A stretch of DNA of 34,067 nt, from assembly GCA_025923455.1 (NCBI GenBank), contig JAICFW010000131.1:1-34067 (forward strand), in the 5' to 3' direction. The notes under the pieces were generated by a model. That model saw only the letters and a program-made list of their open reading frames with translations, had not been told where the DNA came from and searched no databases. The stretch is from Nitrososphaeraceae archaeon (GTDB taxonomy: Archaea; Thermoproteota; Nitrososphaeria; Nitrososphaerales; Nitrososphaeraceae). This document shows positions 1 through 8,656 of this stretch, piece after piece (position 1 is the first letter of the stretch; the number at the start of each line of letters is the position of its first letter). Both the position numbers and the translations under genes were made by a program.

Positions 1-63
1 AGCAAGAAACTAGCTATCAATGAGCTTGCGAGTAGTAAACTACGATTCATTAGCGGATTGTAA
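1..63 (+). CDS. C-terminal end of an unidentified protein (truncated by window edge)
   Basis: Frame 1 is open from the first base to a TAA at 61-63 and encodes 20 residues ending LRFISGL. The other two forward frames hit stops within 25 bases. It is probably the tail of a gene whose body lies left of the window. It is too short to identify, and the call rests only on the open frame and unexceptional composition. Confidence 0.35.
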   Translation, partial: SKKLAINELASSKLRFISGL

Positions 64-300
64 AGGTTTCCACTATAAATATTATTCTGAGATAAGAATA
101 AAATATTTTAATTTGGGTTAGAATTTTGTTGAAATTATACATTCATTTTAAAAAATATGTATATTTTTTAACCTAGTCAGGAAGGAAGGCATTTATTTGA
201 AAAAAATGTGGCATAACAAGCTATAATATTTACAACTCTAGACAAAGTGATAATTGCTTTTGTTTAAATTGCATATCTGACACCAATTGGTCAAAAAAAA
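64..300. other. AT-rich intergenic stretch with palindrome and T-tract
   Basis: No gene is visible. Its right edge holds a perfect palindrome ACCAATTGGT (282-291). Next to it is an A8 run at 293-300, which reads as T8 immediately after the stop of the minus-strand zinc-ribbon gene. The T-run is a plausible archaeal U-rich terminator for that gene; whether the palindrome contributes is inference. Confidence 0.4.
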
Positions 301-1062
301 TCACTCATCCTTTAATAGCCTCCTCATTTCCTGATACTCTTCTTTGCTTATCTCTCCTTTAGCAAACCTAATCTTGAGTATGTGTAGCGGATCATCAGTC
401 CCAATAATCACAGGCTTATTCAAAAGCTCGGAGGGAGATGATGAGCTTGACTTGGATTTCAAAATTTTAAGCGATTCAGAGTCTCCCATTGTCGTAACAT
501 TGTCTTGGACTTGAGGTCTTCGAACAAGATAACATTCTTTGCATAACATTAGATTACGATTCCAACCAATCCTTGCAGAATATTTTCTAATGCCTAGTTT
601 TTTTTGGCAGATGCAACAGTAATTCTTTTCATGATTTGATAATAGGGTATGACATGATTCACATAATTCGCTATGAGTTGCCCAACCTATAGACGGAATA
701 AACCTAGATAGACCGAGTTTGAATTTTTTCTTACAAATAGCACACTCATCTTGATCCTCAAACTTTATGTCGGCATCTTTTCCCACAATTGGCAGAAGCA
801 AATTGAAAAGGCTGTCAGCAAACTTTCTGTCTAAACCACGCTTTGAATAATCATATATCTCAACTCCCGTTGGTTTATCTTTTAGGATAATTTGAAAGTT
901 AATCCCAGATTGGTTTTGAGTTCCGAATACAGATCTACCTACGATGTTATGCCTTTGTCTATCAGCATATTTTATTTCAGCATTTTTCTTACAACACTCA
1001 AGTACAGTGTTAAAAAGATCATAGTCTAGATCAGAAAATGACATTGACGCCTTTATAGTCAC
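301..1062 (-). CDS. double zinc-ribbon protein with C-terminal SHOCT domain
   Basis: 253 residues. Residues 107-137 (CAIC...CESC) and 149-177 (CCIC...CKEC) are two similar CxxC-x(~22)-CxxC metal-binding units, and each carries an IGW motif between the cysteine pairs, so they look like an internal duplication. The last ~30 residues (DPLHILKIRFAKGEISKEEY) match the SHOCT pattern, a short C-terminal domain usually linked to oligomerisation. The N-terminal ~100 residues are unrecognised and resemble a small alpha/beta domain. No signal peptide is visible, so it is probably cytoplasmic. The track start is GTG; an in-frame ATG at 1044 (residue 7) is an equally good start. Function unknown; a nucleic-acid or protein-binding regulatory role is a guess. 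Confidence 0.75.
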   Translation of the reverse strand: MTIKASMSFSDLDYDLFNTVLECCKKNAEIKYADRQRHNIVGRSVFGTQNQSGINFQIILKDKPTGVEIYDYSKRGLDRKFADSLFNLLLPIVGKDADIKFEDQDECAICKKKFKLGLSRFIPSIGWATHSELCESCHTLLSNHEKNYCCICQKKLGIRKYSARIGWNRNLMLCKECYLVRRPQVQDNVTTMGDSESLKILKSKSSSSSPSELLNKPVIIGTDDPLHILKIRFAKGEISKEEYQEMRRLLKDE

Positions 1063-1143
1063 ATCTTAATGTATTCATAATGGATAGAAAAATTTTTCGA
1101 ACGTAATTCTCAAATTTCACAAATTTAGGACTCAGTGCCTTAG

Positions 1144-1716
1144 CTAACCGTTAATGGATACTGGAAACTCAAATTCAAGAGGAGTAGGAAGAAAAAGATT
1201 ATCAAAATCTACTCCCGTTACTTCAAGAGATACCGTATAATTACCTGGTGAAAAAATATTACCTATAACCTTAATCGGACCACTATAATCGGCAACATAG
1301 CTAGCTGAAAGTGTATCAAAATTTGCATTAATTTTGTACGATTCTATTGGTGATGGAACAAATTCCATAACGATATGTCCATCATGACTATGAACTGTTT
1401 CAGTGAAAAGCCTTTGACTTTCATTAAATACAGTTACAAGATAAGTCGTATGTTGTATGTTATTCCCAGTTTTGTTATCTGTCAAAGTAAAATCCAATTG
1501 TACATTATTGGTTGCGGGTAATTGATTTGAGCTGAAATCTAGCATTGCGTTTCGATCTCCAAGGCTAACCATCGGCATGTTGTGACCATCTCCAAGTTCA
1601 GCACCAAATATTTGAGTATTAGAAACTAAAATAAATGATATCAAGGCGACAGCAGATAACAGAGAAAATATACATGGTGTCAAATTTCGACGAATCGACC
1701 ACATACAGTGATACAT
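1144..1716 (-). CDS. secreted Ig-like protein, short paralogue of the neighbour
   Basis: 190 residues. A hydrophobic segment at about residues 15-38 followed by polar sequence indicates a signal peptide or N-terminal anchor. The rest is beta-rich with several N-x-S/T sequons. The pattern SLGDRNAMLDF...LTDNKTGNNIQ...TYLVTV is shared with the divergent neighbour (VGDRVASLYT...LFDSNTGNNI...NYFLTI), so the two are paralogues that differ in length. Start codons at residues 1 and 5 are both possible. No catalytic motif is seen. It probably acts outside the membrane as a structural or binding domain; the partner is unknown. Confidence 0.7.
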   Translation of the reverse strand: MYHCMWSIRRNLTPCIFSLLSAVALISFILVSNTQIFGAELGDGHNMPMVSLGDRNAMLDFSSNQLPATNNVQLDFTLTDNKTGNNIQHTTYLVTVFNESQRLFTETVHSHDGHIVMEFVPSPIESYKINANFDTLSASYVADYSGPIKVIGNIFSPGNYTVSLEVTGVDFDNLFLPTPLEFEFPVSING

Positions 1717-1813
1717 GATATGGATTGCATTTAAATTATTATCTGAACTAGATATAACTGAATTCAGTGTGCTGTTAAATAATATAAATTACCAATTATT
1801 TTCTATTCTGAAC

Positions 1814-3145
1814 ATGGCAAGATATATCAACATAATTCTCTCCTTTCTATTTATAACCGGTACTATTCTAATTCCAAATTTCCAGCAAGCAATTGCAGAT
1901 GGTCTATTTGAAGAAAGTTTACCGCCGGCTACTGTGGGTGATAGGGTGGCAAGTCTTTATACAAAGATTAGCCCACCAATATTGACATCAGATACTATGC
2001 AAAATGCCTTCTTTCAACTAAGGTTATTTGATTCAAACACTGGAAATAATATTACTAACGTTAATTATTTCCTGACTATCACCAAGGCAGATAAGTTATT
2101 ACTTCGTGAATTGTTTTATTCTAAGGAAGGACCCTTGTCGTTAAAATTTGAGCCAGGTCCTGGTCCGATAAAGGTCTTTGGAAGTACAGAACCCTTTTTG
2201 GGTGGATGGACAAGTGAAACAGGACAATTGACAATATCCGGTCCGGCATTATCTGAAGGAGGTTTATACCATTTTGGTATAGAAATTTTCGGAATTGATA
2301 ATGTTAGAAACATCTTTGTTCCTGAAAACGCTCCAAGATTTGACTCTTATCTCAGTATTGGAGATGTCTTTACTACAAACCTAACCTATGGAAATCAAAA
2401 CTATAACAGCACATTAATCTCCTATTATGATAGGATTCAAAACTTTACTTTTGAGCCTAAGAACGTTGAAGCAAAATGGGCCATGCCTTTTGATTGGAAC
2501 ATTTCGAGAATTAGATCACAAAATATTTTTGTTCATGAAGAAATCAAGTTCCCAAAATCCTTCGGCGAATTTTCAAATTCTACCATATTTAGCGGAACTG
2601 TAAATGGACAACCGTTGGTCGGAAGATCACTTGCAATTGACCCTTTTACTTCAGAAAAGGCATTGATAATTCATTTTCTGTTGAACAAAAATGATATTCT
2701 AAAGTTGGCAGAGAATAATGCAGTATTAGGAATTAGTAATGACTCGATGAAATTTACAATTCGTCCACAAGGAAATGAATCACAAAAGACATCCGAGGAC
2801 GTAGTAACTGATACAGGAGGGATACATGCATCATTGTTATGGAATCCAAATCCTCCAGCGATAGGTGAAAATGCTCTTGGCCTTAATTTCAGTGACGCCC
2901 TAAGTGGTAATAGATTAAACGCTGATGTTAATTATGATTTGTCTGTGAAAACAGGAAGTGGTGAGGAAATAGTTAGCGTAAATAATATTACTGCAACAAA
3001 TGGAATTTCAAATCAAACCTTAACATTACCCTCTGAAGGAACATTTAATTTGGAAGTTGAAGTAAAATCACTCAAGGTAGTTAATCAAACTCTGCCAGAT
3101 ACAACTCGAAATGGCATCGCAAGAGGCTTTATCGTAGTCTCATAA
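1814..3145 (+). CDS. secreted two-domain Ig-like protein
   Basis: The ORF track starts at 1715, but the first 33 residues look non-coding and the track start overlaps the start of the divergent gene. The ATG at 1814 begins MARYINIILSFLFITGTIL, a clear signal peptide, and leaves about 98 bp for divergent promoters. The mature protein (443 residues in all from this start) has an N-terminal beta domain with LFDSNTGNNITNVNYFLTI, a middle region, and a C-terminal repeat of the same theme (NFSDALSGNRLNADVNYDLS). Many N-x-S/T sequons suggest glycosylation on the cell surface. This type of exported protein recurs at 14774. Function unknown. Confidence 0.7.
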   Translation: MARYINIILSFLFITGTILIPNFQQAIADGLFEESLPPATVGDRVASLYTKISPPILTSDTMQNAFFQLRLFDSNTGNNITNVNYFLTITKADKLLLRELFYSKEGPLSLKFEPGPGPIKVFGSTEPFLGGWTSETGQLTISGPALSEGGLYHFGIEIFGIDNVRNIFVPENAPRFDSYLSIGDVFTTNLTYGNQNYNSTLISYYDRIQNFTFEPKNVEAKWAMPFDWNISRIRSQNIFVHEEIKFPKSFGEFSNSTIFSGTVNGQPLVGRSLAIDPFTSEKALIIHFLLNKNDILKLAENNAVLGISNDSMKFTIRPQGNESQKTSEDVVTDTGGIHASLLWNPNPPAIGENALGLNFSDALSGNRLNADVNYDLSVKTGSGEEIVSVNNITATNGISNQTLTLPSEGTFNLEVEVKSLKVVNQTLPDTTRNGIARGFIVVS

Positions 3146-3237
3146 TGACTATTTGAAAACGGCAATAAGATAACGCGCATGTTCAATCTCTACATTAGCA
3201 GATGAAAATCAGTAAACTATTGAGAAAACTACATCAT

Positions 3238-3951
3238 TTATTTATCTAGACTTTTCATTCCCTTGTTTTTTTCCATATGGTCCAAGACTTCTTCATATTG
3301 TGCATCAAAAAGTTTTGTAGAAATAGGCAAGCCTTCAATTTTTGAGAAGGCCTTTACAATGCTCTTTGCTGCAAGTGGCTGAGGTAAAGTCTTGTCTGAG
3401 ATTTCGCCGTAAAATCCAATTGCTTCGATGTGTCTATCAGAAGAAATTCCTAAAATAAGACCATTGAACCATGTAATTGTTGTAAACTCAGAACCCAGAA
3501 TATCCACATTGGCATCTTCAAGAATCTCTCGCAGCTCCGGTTTGGTTGTTACACCAACAACTCTTGGTTCACCTGTAAGCATATCATTTAATGACCCACC
3601 TGCGGTATAGAGTCTTTTTATTTTACCAATCGACAAACAAAAATCAAGAAATGTATTACACAAATCTAGAAGTTCCCTATGGTCCTCTGGCTGGGCATCA
3701 CCAGTAAGAATTAAAAGCTTCTCACTATCTGAAAAATAAATCTTGTAAACATCTTTCGCCGATTCAATAACACCATCTCTAACATTGACCCATGGTTTGG
3801 GATTTGAAACAATGTTTGCAATATGTTCAGCTTCTAAATTACTTGCCAGGTATGAAGATACCAATCCTCCAACTCTCCCCATATCAGGTAGTGAAGCAAA
3901 TACCGTAAAATAATCTACTTTCTTGTTTGTAAAAATATCTATCAATACCAT
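3238..3951 (-). CDS. PAC2-family protein (proteasome assembly chaperone homologue)
   Basis: 237 residues. The sequence shows the PAC2 layout: an N-terminal FASLPDMGRVGGLVSSYLASNL segment, a central strand-helix core with LLILTGDAQP and LYTAGGSLNDM, and GFYGEISDKTLPQPLAAKSI near the C-terminal third. The family includes eukaryotic proteasome assembly chaperone 2 and archaeal homologues thought to help build or cap the 20S proteasome. It has no signal peptide. It follows the PRC-barrel gene on the same strand after 68 bp, so co-transcription is possible. It ends 92 bp from the convergent secreted-protein gene. The family call is firm; a proteasome role here is inferred from the family. Confidence 0.85.
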   Translation of the reverse strand: MVLIDIFTNKKVDYFTVFASLPDMGRVGGLVSSYLASNLEAEHIANIVSNPKPWVNVRDGVIESAKDVYKIYFSDSEKLLILTGDAQPEDHRELLDLCNTFLDFCLSIGKIKRLYTAGGSLNDMLTGEPRVVGVTTKPELREILEDANVDILGSEFTTITWFNGLILGISSDRHIEAIGFYGEISDKTLPQPLAAKSIVKAFSKIEGLPISTKLFDAQYEEVLDHMEKNKGMKSLDK

Positions 3952-4019
3952 TTTTGCAACAATACTCCGCTTCTCCAGGACTGGTAAAGAATTGAATATC
4001 GAATCAAAAGAATTGAGTT

Positions 4020-4583
4020 TTAGAGTGTGTCTTCTTCATCTACCAATTTGTCTATCGGATCTCCAGTTGGCAGTGGTGCATTTTTATCAACTTTGTAAGT
4101 GAATAGTTCATCCCAATCCATTCCCAAGATAACGTTTCTTCCAACAGCAATGATTTTTGACTTGGGAACGTCAAATCGATAATCACGTTCACCAAATATG
4201 ATAATTTCATCATCTGTTTCCTTCATAACATGTCCTACGTGATCTTCATTTGCTATCCTGACTCCCTTATTGAATAGGGTCTTTGCATATTCCTTCATAT
4301 AAGATTTCAAGTCAGTGGTCCCATCTGCGCCCCAAGGATCTACAAATTTGCTTGTCGGAAGCGGCGCATCCCTTTTTACGGAATATTTCTTTGCAATCTC
4401 ATCAAAATTTAAACCAATTAACACGTTTTTGCTGACAGTTTGTATTTCTGATAATGGAATGTCATATCTCTCGCTCCCATCTCCAAATACAACAATTTTG
4501 TCATCTGTTTCACGAACAACATACCCAACGTGAGGTGCGTCAAGTGCAATTACTGCCCTATTGAAATATTTACCCGATGTCAT
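4020..4583 (-). CDS. tandem PRC-barrel-like repeat protein
   Basis: 187 residues made of two copies of one unit. Copy one has VRETDDKIVVFGDGSERYDIPLSEI then VLIGLNFDEI and DAPLPT; copy two has MKETDDEIIIFGERDYRFDVPKSKI then VILGMDWDEL and NAPLPT. This is the PRC-barrel pattern: a short beta barrel used in RNA-processing (RimM) and photosynthetic reaction-centre proteins, and common as small proteins in thaumarchaea. There is no transmembrane segment. It lies upstream of the PAC2 gene on the same strand. The two units differ enough to be an old duplication. Role unknown; probably an adaptor that binds protein or RNA. Confidence 0.75.
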   Translation of the reverse strand: MTSGKYFNRAVIALDAPHVGYVVRETDDKIVVFGDGSERYDIPLSEIQTVSKNVLIGLNFDEIAKKYSVKRDAPLPTSKFVDPWGADGTTDLKSYMKEYAKTLFNKGVRIANEDHVGHVMKETDDEIIIFGERDYRFDVPKSKIIAVGRNVILGMDWDELFTYKVDKNAPLPTGDPIDKLVDEEDTL

Positions 4584-4706
4584 ATGTGATTTTGAATATC
4601 TACTACGCTGTATATTAATAAATGGTTCACACGAAAATTTTAGCTCGATTGTTCAAATTTACCCATTAAATCCAATTTAATATGATTTTTCTACTTTTTT
4701 CAACAT

Positions 4707-4961
4707 ATGGTCCAGAAAATTCCCGATAATTATCACATTTTACAGAATTCTCATCTTATAAATATGGAGATAAATGCTAATATATCCAATTCCCCAATTA
4801 AAAGTAACAAGAAAACAATGAGCGTCGATACAGCTCTTAAAAAGAAAAAGCAATATGATCTCATATACGATGAATTGACTTTAAAGAAATTAATGCAATA
4901 TTATAGATTTGAAAAGCGAGAAGAGTTGATAAATTTCTTAAAAGCGCAGTGTATACAATAG
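4707..4961 (+). CDS. small basic protein, first of a tandem paralogous pair
   Basis: 84 residues in the ORF track, but in-frame ATGs occur at 4764 (residue 20) and 4818 (residue 38). Only the part after residue 38 aligns with the next microprotein: KKKKQYDLIYDELTLKKLMQYYRFEKREELINFL against KVKKYVNYDDETLEKMKRYYKIDDHDELLRFI. A TATA-like CTTATAAAT at about 4754-4762 would suit a start at 4818. The conserved core is a short beta segment followed by two amphipathic helices, reminiscent of ribbon-helix-helix-size DNA-binding proteins, but I cannot name a family. Confidence 0.6.
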   Translation: MVQKIPDNYHILQNSHLINMEINANISNSPIKSNKKTMSVDTALKKKKQYDLIYDELTLKKLMQYYRFEKREELINFLKAQCIQ

Positions 4962-5051
4962 CACACAGTAGTCTTCAATAATTTTTGTTTAAGACTATTT
5001 TTTCATCATTTTTATGAAAAATTTAAGTGCGATTACATATTTTAATAAGGC

Positions 5052-5210
5052 ATGGAGAAAGCAAAAGTAAAAAAATATGTTAATTATGATGATGAAACTT
5101 TAGAAAAGATGAAAAGATATTATAAAATTGATGATCATGACGAACTTTTGCGATTCATAAAGTCTTATGGGTTGAAGAACTATGATCTTGATGTAGATAA
5201 TTCACGATAG
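5052..5210 (+). CDS. 52-residue microprotein, second of the tandem pair (not in ORF track)
   Basis: ATG at 5052, TAG at 5208-5210. It begins MEKAKVKKYVNYDDETLEKM and ends NYDLDVDNSR. The shared pattern Y-D-E-L/T-L-x-K-[LM]-x-x-Y-Y-[RK] and E-L-[IL]-x-F-[LI]-K with the preceding gene shows that they are paralogues, which is the main evidence that both are translated. The gap between the two genes is 90 bp. Size, charge and predicted helices would suit a small nucleic-acid-binding or antitoxin-like protein, but no function can be assigned. Confidence 0.65.
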   Translation: MEKAKVKKYVNYDDETLEKMKRYYKIDDHDELLRFIKSYGLKNYDLDVDNSR

Positions 5211-5242
5211 TTAATTTTAGCACTGAAATTGCATATTGATTA

Positions 5243-6472
5243 TTGGGTAGTATTAACTTGTATTTTTTGCACCTCATAACACAACTCGGTCCAACTTTCT
5301 TAATTCAAGATTTCGCGGTAGTCATGATAGTAGCCGCGATTATGGTATTTGTTACTCATAAACTGAAACAACCTATGGTAATTGGGTACTTATTGGCGGG
5401 CATGGTTATTGGTCCCTTTACTCCACCATTTAGCTTGATTCATGATGTAAGCACAATCAATACATTAGCTGAGCTTGGAATAATCATTTTATTGTTTGTA
5501 ATTGGAACTGAGTTTCCTATTACAAAACTTAGATCTGTCGGGAGAATATCACTGGCTGTAGGTATTGCAGAGTCTCTTGGAACACTAATAATTACATTCT
5601 TCGTCGCACAAACTCTGGGATTTTCACAATTTGACTCAATGTTCCTAGCTCTTGCCATGTCAATTACTAGTACTGTCGTTACAGTAAAGATACTAGAGGA
5701 GTTGAACATTATAAATGAAAAATCAAGTGTACTAATAATGGGAATACTAATTGTGGAAGATGTTATAGTTATTACCATGTTAGGTATCCTACAATCACTT
5801 GCATTAACTGCAGCTGTATCATTTGTTCAGGTAATATTGTCTGTCGGAATTGTAGTGGCTTTCATTGCAGCAATTTTGATTTTAGGTTCACGATACTTGC
5901 CACCACTTATAGATAAGATTGCTAGAAAAACTGACTATTCCGTCTTGATTATAGTAATTTTGGGTCTTGCATTTGGTTTATCATTTGCCGCAATAGAACT
6001 GGGATTATCACCAGTAATTGGTGCATTTTTGGCAGGTGTGTTAGTAGCTGAATCAAATAGTGCGGGAATAGCTCGCGTCATTACAATACCACTTCGAGAC
6101 GTATTTGCGGCATTATTCTTCGTATCAGTAGGTGCACTTGTGGATGTATCAAAAATACCTCTATTTATCATTCCAGCTCTTATCCTAATAGTGACTTCAT
6201 TTACCACAAAAATGGTGATTGTTACGCCTTTTCTAATCAAAGCTGGATATGATACAACCACTGCTGTTAGAACTGGTCTTGGTTTGTCATCGGCCAGAGG
6301 AGAAATGTCACTAATAGTTGGAAAAGGTGGTCAGGATGTTGGTGCTGTCTCTTCATATATTCTCCCTATCCTAGGGGTTGTTACAATTGTCACAACTTTT
6401 GTAACCCCATATATATTAAAACTTGGAACAAAGTTGAATATTTCGTCTAATACAAGTGAAGAGAAAAAATAA
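5243..6472 (+). CDS. CPA2-family cation:proton antiporter (Kef/NapA type)
   Basis: 409 residues, almost all in about 12 hydrophobic helices. Family markers: KLKQPMVIGYLLAGMVIGPF near the N-terminus, a LNIINEKSSVLIMGILIVEDVIVI segment matching the VxDD/QD region of CPA2 carriers, SPVIGAFLAGVLVAES, and GLGLSSARGEMSLIV near the end. These membrane proteins exchange Na+ or K+ for H+ to control cytoplasmic pH and ion content. There is no C-terminal TrkA-N domain, so it is the membrane module only. The start is TTG; the next in-frame ATG (residue 28) would cut into the first helix. Ion specificity cannot be read from sequence. Confidence 0.88.
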   Translation: MGSINLYFLHLITQLGPTFLIQDFAVVMIVAAIMVFVTHKLKQPMVIGYLLAGMVIGPFTPPFSLIHDVSTINTLAELGIIILLFVIGTEFPITKLRSVGRISLAVGIAESLGTLIITFFVAQTLGFSQFDSMFLALAMSITSTVVTVKILEELNIINEKSSVLIMGILIVEDVIVITMLGILQSLALTAAVSFVQVILSVGIVVAFIAAILILGSRYLPPLIDKIARKTDYSVLIIVILGLAFGLSFAAIELGLSPVIGAFLAGVLVAESNSAGIARVITIPLRDVFAALFFVSVGALVDVSKIPLFIIPALILIVTSFTTKMVIVTPFLIKAGYDTTTAVRTGLGLSSARGEMSLIVGKGGQDVGAVSSYILPILGVVTIVTTFVTPYILKLGTKLNISSNTSEEKK

Positions 6473-6518
6473 TTAGATCCAGATTGATATGAAAATCTCG
6501 CCAGTCCCTCCTTTCTAG

Positions 6519-6534
6519 CCTAAATGATTTTAGG
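6519..6534. terminator. hairpin between convergent genes
   Basis: CCTAAA-TGAT-TTTAGG forms a perfect 6-bp stem with a 4-base loop in the 64-bp gap between the antiporter stop and the stop of the minus-strand secreted protein. It could end transcription in either direction. No long T-run follows, so confidence is modest. Confidence 0.35.
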
Positions 6535-6536
6535 GA

Positions 6537-7493
6537 TTACGACTGATTTAAAATTCCGCTAACCCTAACGGAATGTTCATTTGGAGGAATAAAAATACTA
6601 GTAGTAATTGTCTTGCCATTCTTGGTAATCTGCGGATCTGTCACTCCTAAATTATCCAAAAATATTGTTATAATTTGATCGCTATCTGATTGCGGTATCT
6701 TGAGAGTAACGATACCTCCTAATGGATTATAATGATCAGCATTGAATGATATGCTGTCAGTTGAATTATCATAACTGAAATTGCTTATTTTTGCAACACT
6801 CTCCAATCCATATGGTAGAAACTTTTCGTTACCTAAATCAAGAGTGTTAATTGGGGCATCTGGATCAAAACCTGCACAACTAAAATAGTTTGCATCTCGT
6901 ACTATGGTACTATCCGGTCTGGCTGAAAATGCTTTTACCTCACCTGGCTTTAGTATTGGTATAATATTAGATTGAATAGAATCTATTTGCGTTCCATTCT
7001 TGTCATGAACTGATGCATATACACTAATATTTTGCACCACAACACTTCCATTATTCTTTAGCGTCCCAACTAATTCCCTATTTTCGCCCACAGGAAAATT
7101 AGAATAGTTTTGCAAAATGATATTATAATAGGGCTCATTTGTATTGACAGTCTGAAGTAAATACGGTTTGCCCAATACATCATAATCAGCATTTATTTTG
7201 AATTTATACGGAGACTCCTTTCCTGGATAAATAATCTTACTGAAAGTCGTATCCTGCAAGGTGGTTTTTGAATCGTCAATTTTTTTCTGTACATCTAAGC
7301 CTACTACTACCCGTTCAGATGTTGTTCCAAGATTTGTTACAACTCCTATAATATTCAACTTGCCGTCCAAATCAACAAACGGAGATCCAGAAGAAATTTC
7401 AAGTCTCTCTTCTGCGTTGACAAAGTTAGAGAAAATTTGTCCAATAAACGTAGTTAGCAACAATGTGATCAGAATCGGTATGATTTGATTCAC
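6537..7493 (-). CDS. secreted protein with two FxLYD-like domains
   Basis: 318 residues. Residues 5-27 are a signal peptide ending near VNAEE. Two units with the FxLYD pattern follow: IIGVVTNLGTTSERVVVGLDV (about 48-68) and LVGTLKNNGSVVVQNISVYA with KPGEVKAFSA (about 141-195). The C-terminal third (ITLKIPQS-type beta sequence) is a further Ig-like domain. N-x-S/T sequons are frequent. FxLYD domains are extracellular beta sandwiches of unknown ligand. It lies 84 bp downstream of the NnrD gene on the same strand, so it may be in the same transcript, though the functions look unrelated. Confidence 0.7.
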   Translation of the reverse strand: MNQIIPILITLLLTTFIGQIFSNFVNAEERLEISSGSPFVDLDGKLNIIGVVTNLGTTSERVVVGLDVQKKIDDSKTTLQDTTFSKIIYPGKESPYKFKINADYDVLGKPYLLQTVNTNEPYYNIILQNYSNFPVGENRELVGTLKNNGSVVVQNISVYASVHDKNGTQIDSIQSNIIPILKPGEVKAFSARPDSTIVRDANYFSCAGFDPDAPINTLDLGNEKFLPYGLESVAKISNFSYDNSTDSISFNADHYNPLGGIVTLKIPQSDSDQIITIFLDNLGVTDPQITKNGKTITTSIFIPPNEHSVRVSGILNQS

Positions 7494-7577
7494 AACAGTA
7501 TATTTCCTAAAGGAAAATAAATATCATTGTGAAGCAGAGCAGAGTGCCACATTTTGTGGAACAAAATAGGAGAATTT

Positions 7578-8450
7578 CTAGCGGGTAATCTTGTCAAAAG
7601 GCTTCATTGCATTTGGAATATTTTCAATCAAATCCGTGGCCATCATGTGAAATCCAACCTTTTCTGCCGCAATAGTGGCTGCCACTCCATTGAAATATAC
7701 CGCCAATGCAGATGCATCGAATGGTGAATTTGTCCTTGAATATAAAGCCGCAACAAGGCCTGCAAGAACATCCCCTGTTCCTCCGACGTTCATAGCAGGA
7801 GTAGATCTTCTTATTGCTGCAATCTTTCCAGTCTCATCAGCTATAACATTCAACCACCCCTTGAGAATTATCGTAATCTTGTGTTTTATCGCCATTTTCG
7901 AAACGATTGATTGAATATCTTTTTCACTACCCCCTACATCTTCATTGAAAATTCTTTTAAATTCACCGGGATGTGGTGTTATTATTGTATCAGTTTCCGT
8001 AATTTCTGAGAGGACTTGAGGTATTAGTGCTGACGCATCAAGTACAAGTTTTGTTCCATTCTCCCTAAGTTTCTTGACAAGTGAGTTTAGAGCCTCAGGT
8101 TTGGATAAGGTCATTCCCATACCTATAGTGGCAGTATGAGGTATCTTTGGTAGACCTTTAATCAGTCTGTTTGCAGATCCAATTGTGAGTGAGCTATCTG
8201 TCATGGGTAATGCAATAATATTCGGTGAATAGGATCTTATGGCGCTAACAATAATTTTAGGTACAGCAGTATAGACCAAGTCAGCGCCCGCACGTAGAGC
8301 ACTCAGTGATGCTAGCAAAGGTGCACCATGATACAAACTACTACCTCCAATTACAAGTACTATTCCATTGTCTCCCTTCTTCGAATTTTGATCCCTTGTA
8401 GATACATGATTTTTAATATAATCCTGTGTTATGGAAAGTACTTCCGTCAA
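7578..8450 (-). CDS. nnrD: ADP-dependent (S)-NAD(P)H-hydrate dehydratase
   Basis: 290 residues with the ribokinase-like YjeF C-terminal fold: VIGGSSLYHGAPLLASLSALRAGADLV near residue 35, the TPHPGEFKRIF motif at 158-168, and NVGGTGDVLAGLVAAL at 221 onward with the catalytic Asp at about 227. The enzyme uses ADP to restore damaged, hydrated NAD(P)H. In many archaea it is fused to the epimerase domain (NnrE); here only the dehydratase is present and no epimerase gene is in the window. The start is TTG. AmrS lies 206 bp upstream on the same strand. Cytoplasmic. The family assignment is confident. Confidence 0.9.
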   Translation of the reverse strand: MTEVLSITQDYIKNHVSTRDQNSKKGDNGIVLVIGGSSLYHGAPLLASLSALRAGADLVYTAVPKIIVSAIRSYSPNIIALPMTDSSLTIGSANRLIKGLPKIPHTATIGMGMTLSKPEALNSLVKKLRENGTKLVLDASALIPQVLSEITETDTIITPHPGEFKRIFNEDVGGSEKDIQSIVSKMAIKHKITIILKGWLNVIADETGKIAAIRRSTPAMNVGGTGDVLAGLVAALYSRTNSPFDASALAVYFNGVAATIAAEKVGFHMMATDLIENIPNAMKPFDKITR

Positions 8451-8656
8451 TATTTATCATGATATGTTTGATATGCCTTTGTCAAAAACCTTGCTAAAAA
8501 ATATGAACCAGATAGATTGAATCACTTTTCCTATCTACAAGATTGAATTGACCAGACATGAGCTGAACAAAGTAACAAAATGGACAGAGATTAGAATTTT
8601 CTTGTATTTACTTGAATCGCCAACTGACTCTGTTCCGCAAGATAACGTGGATAAAA

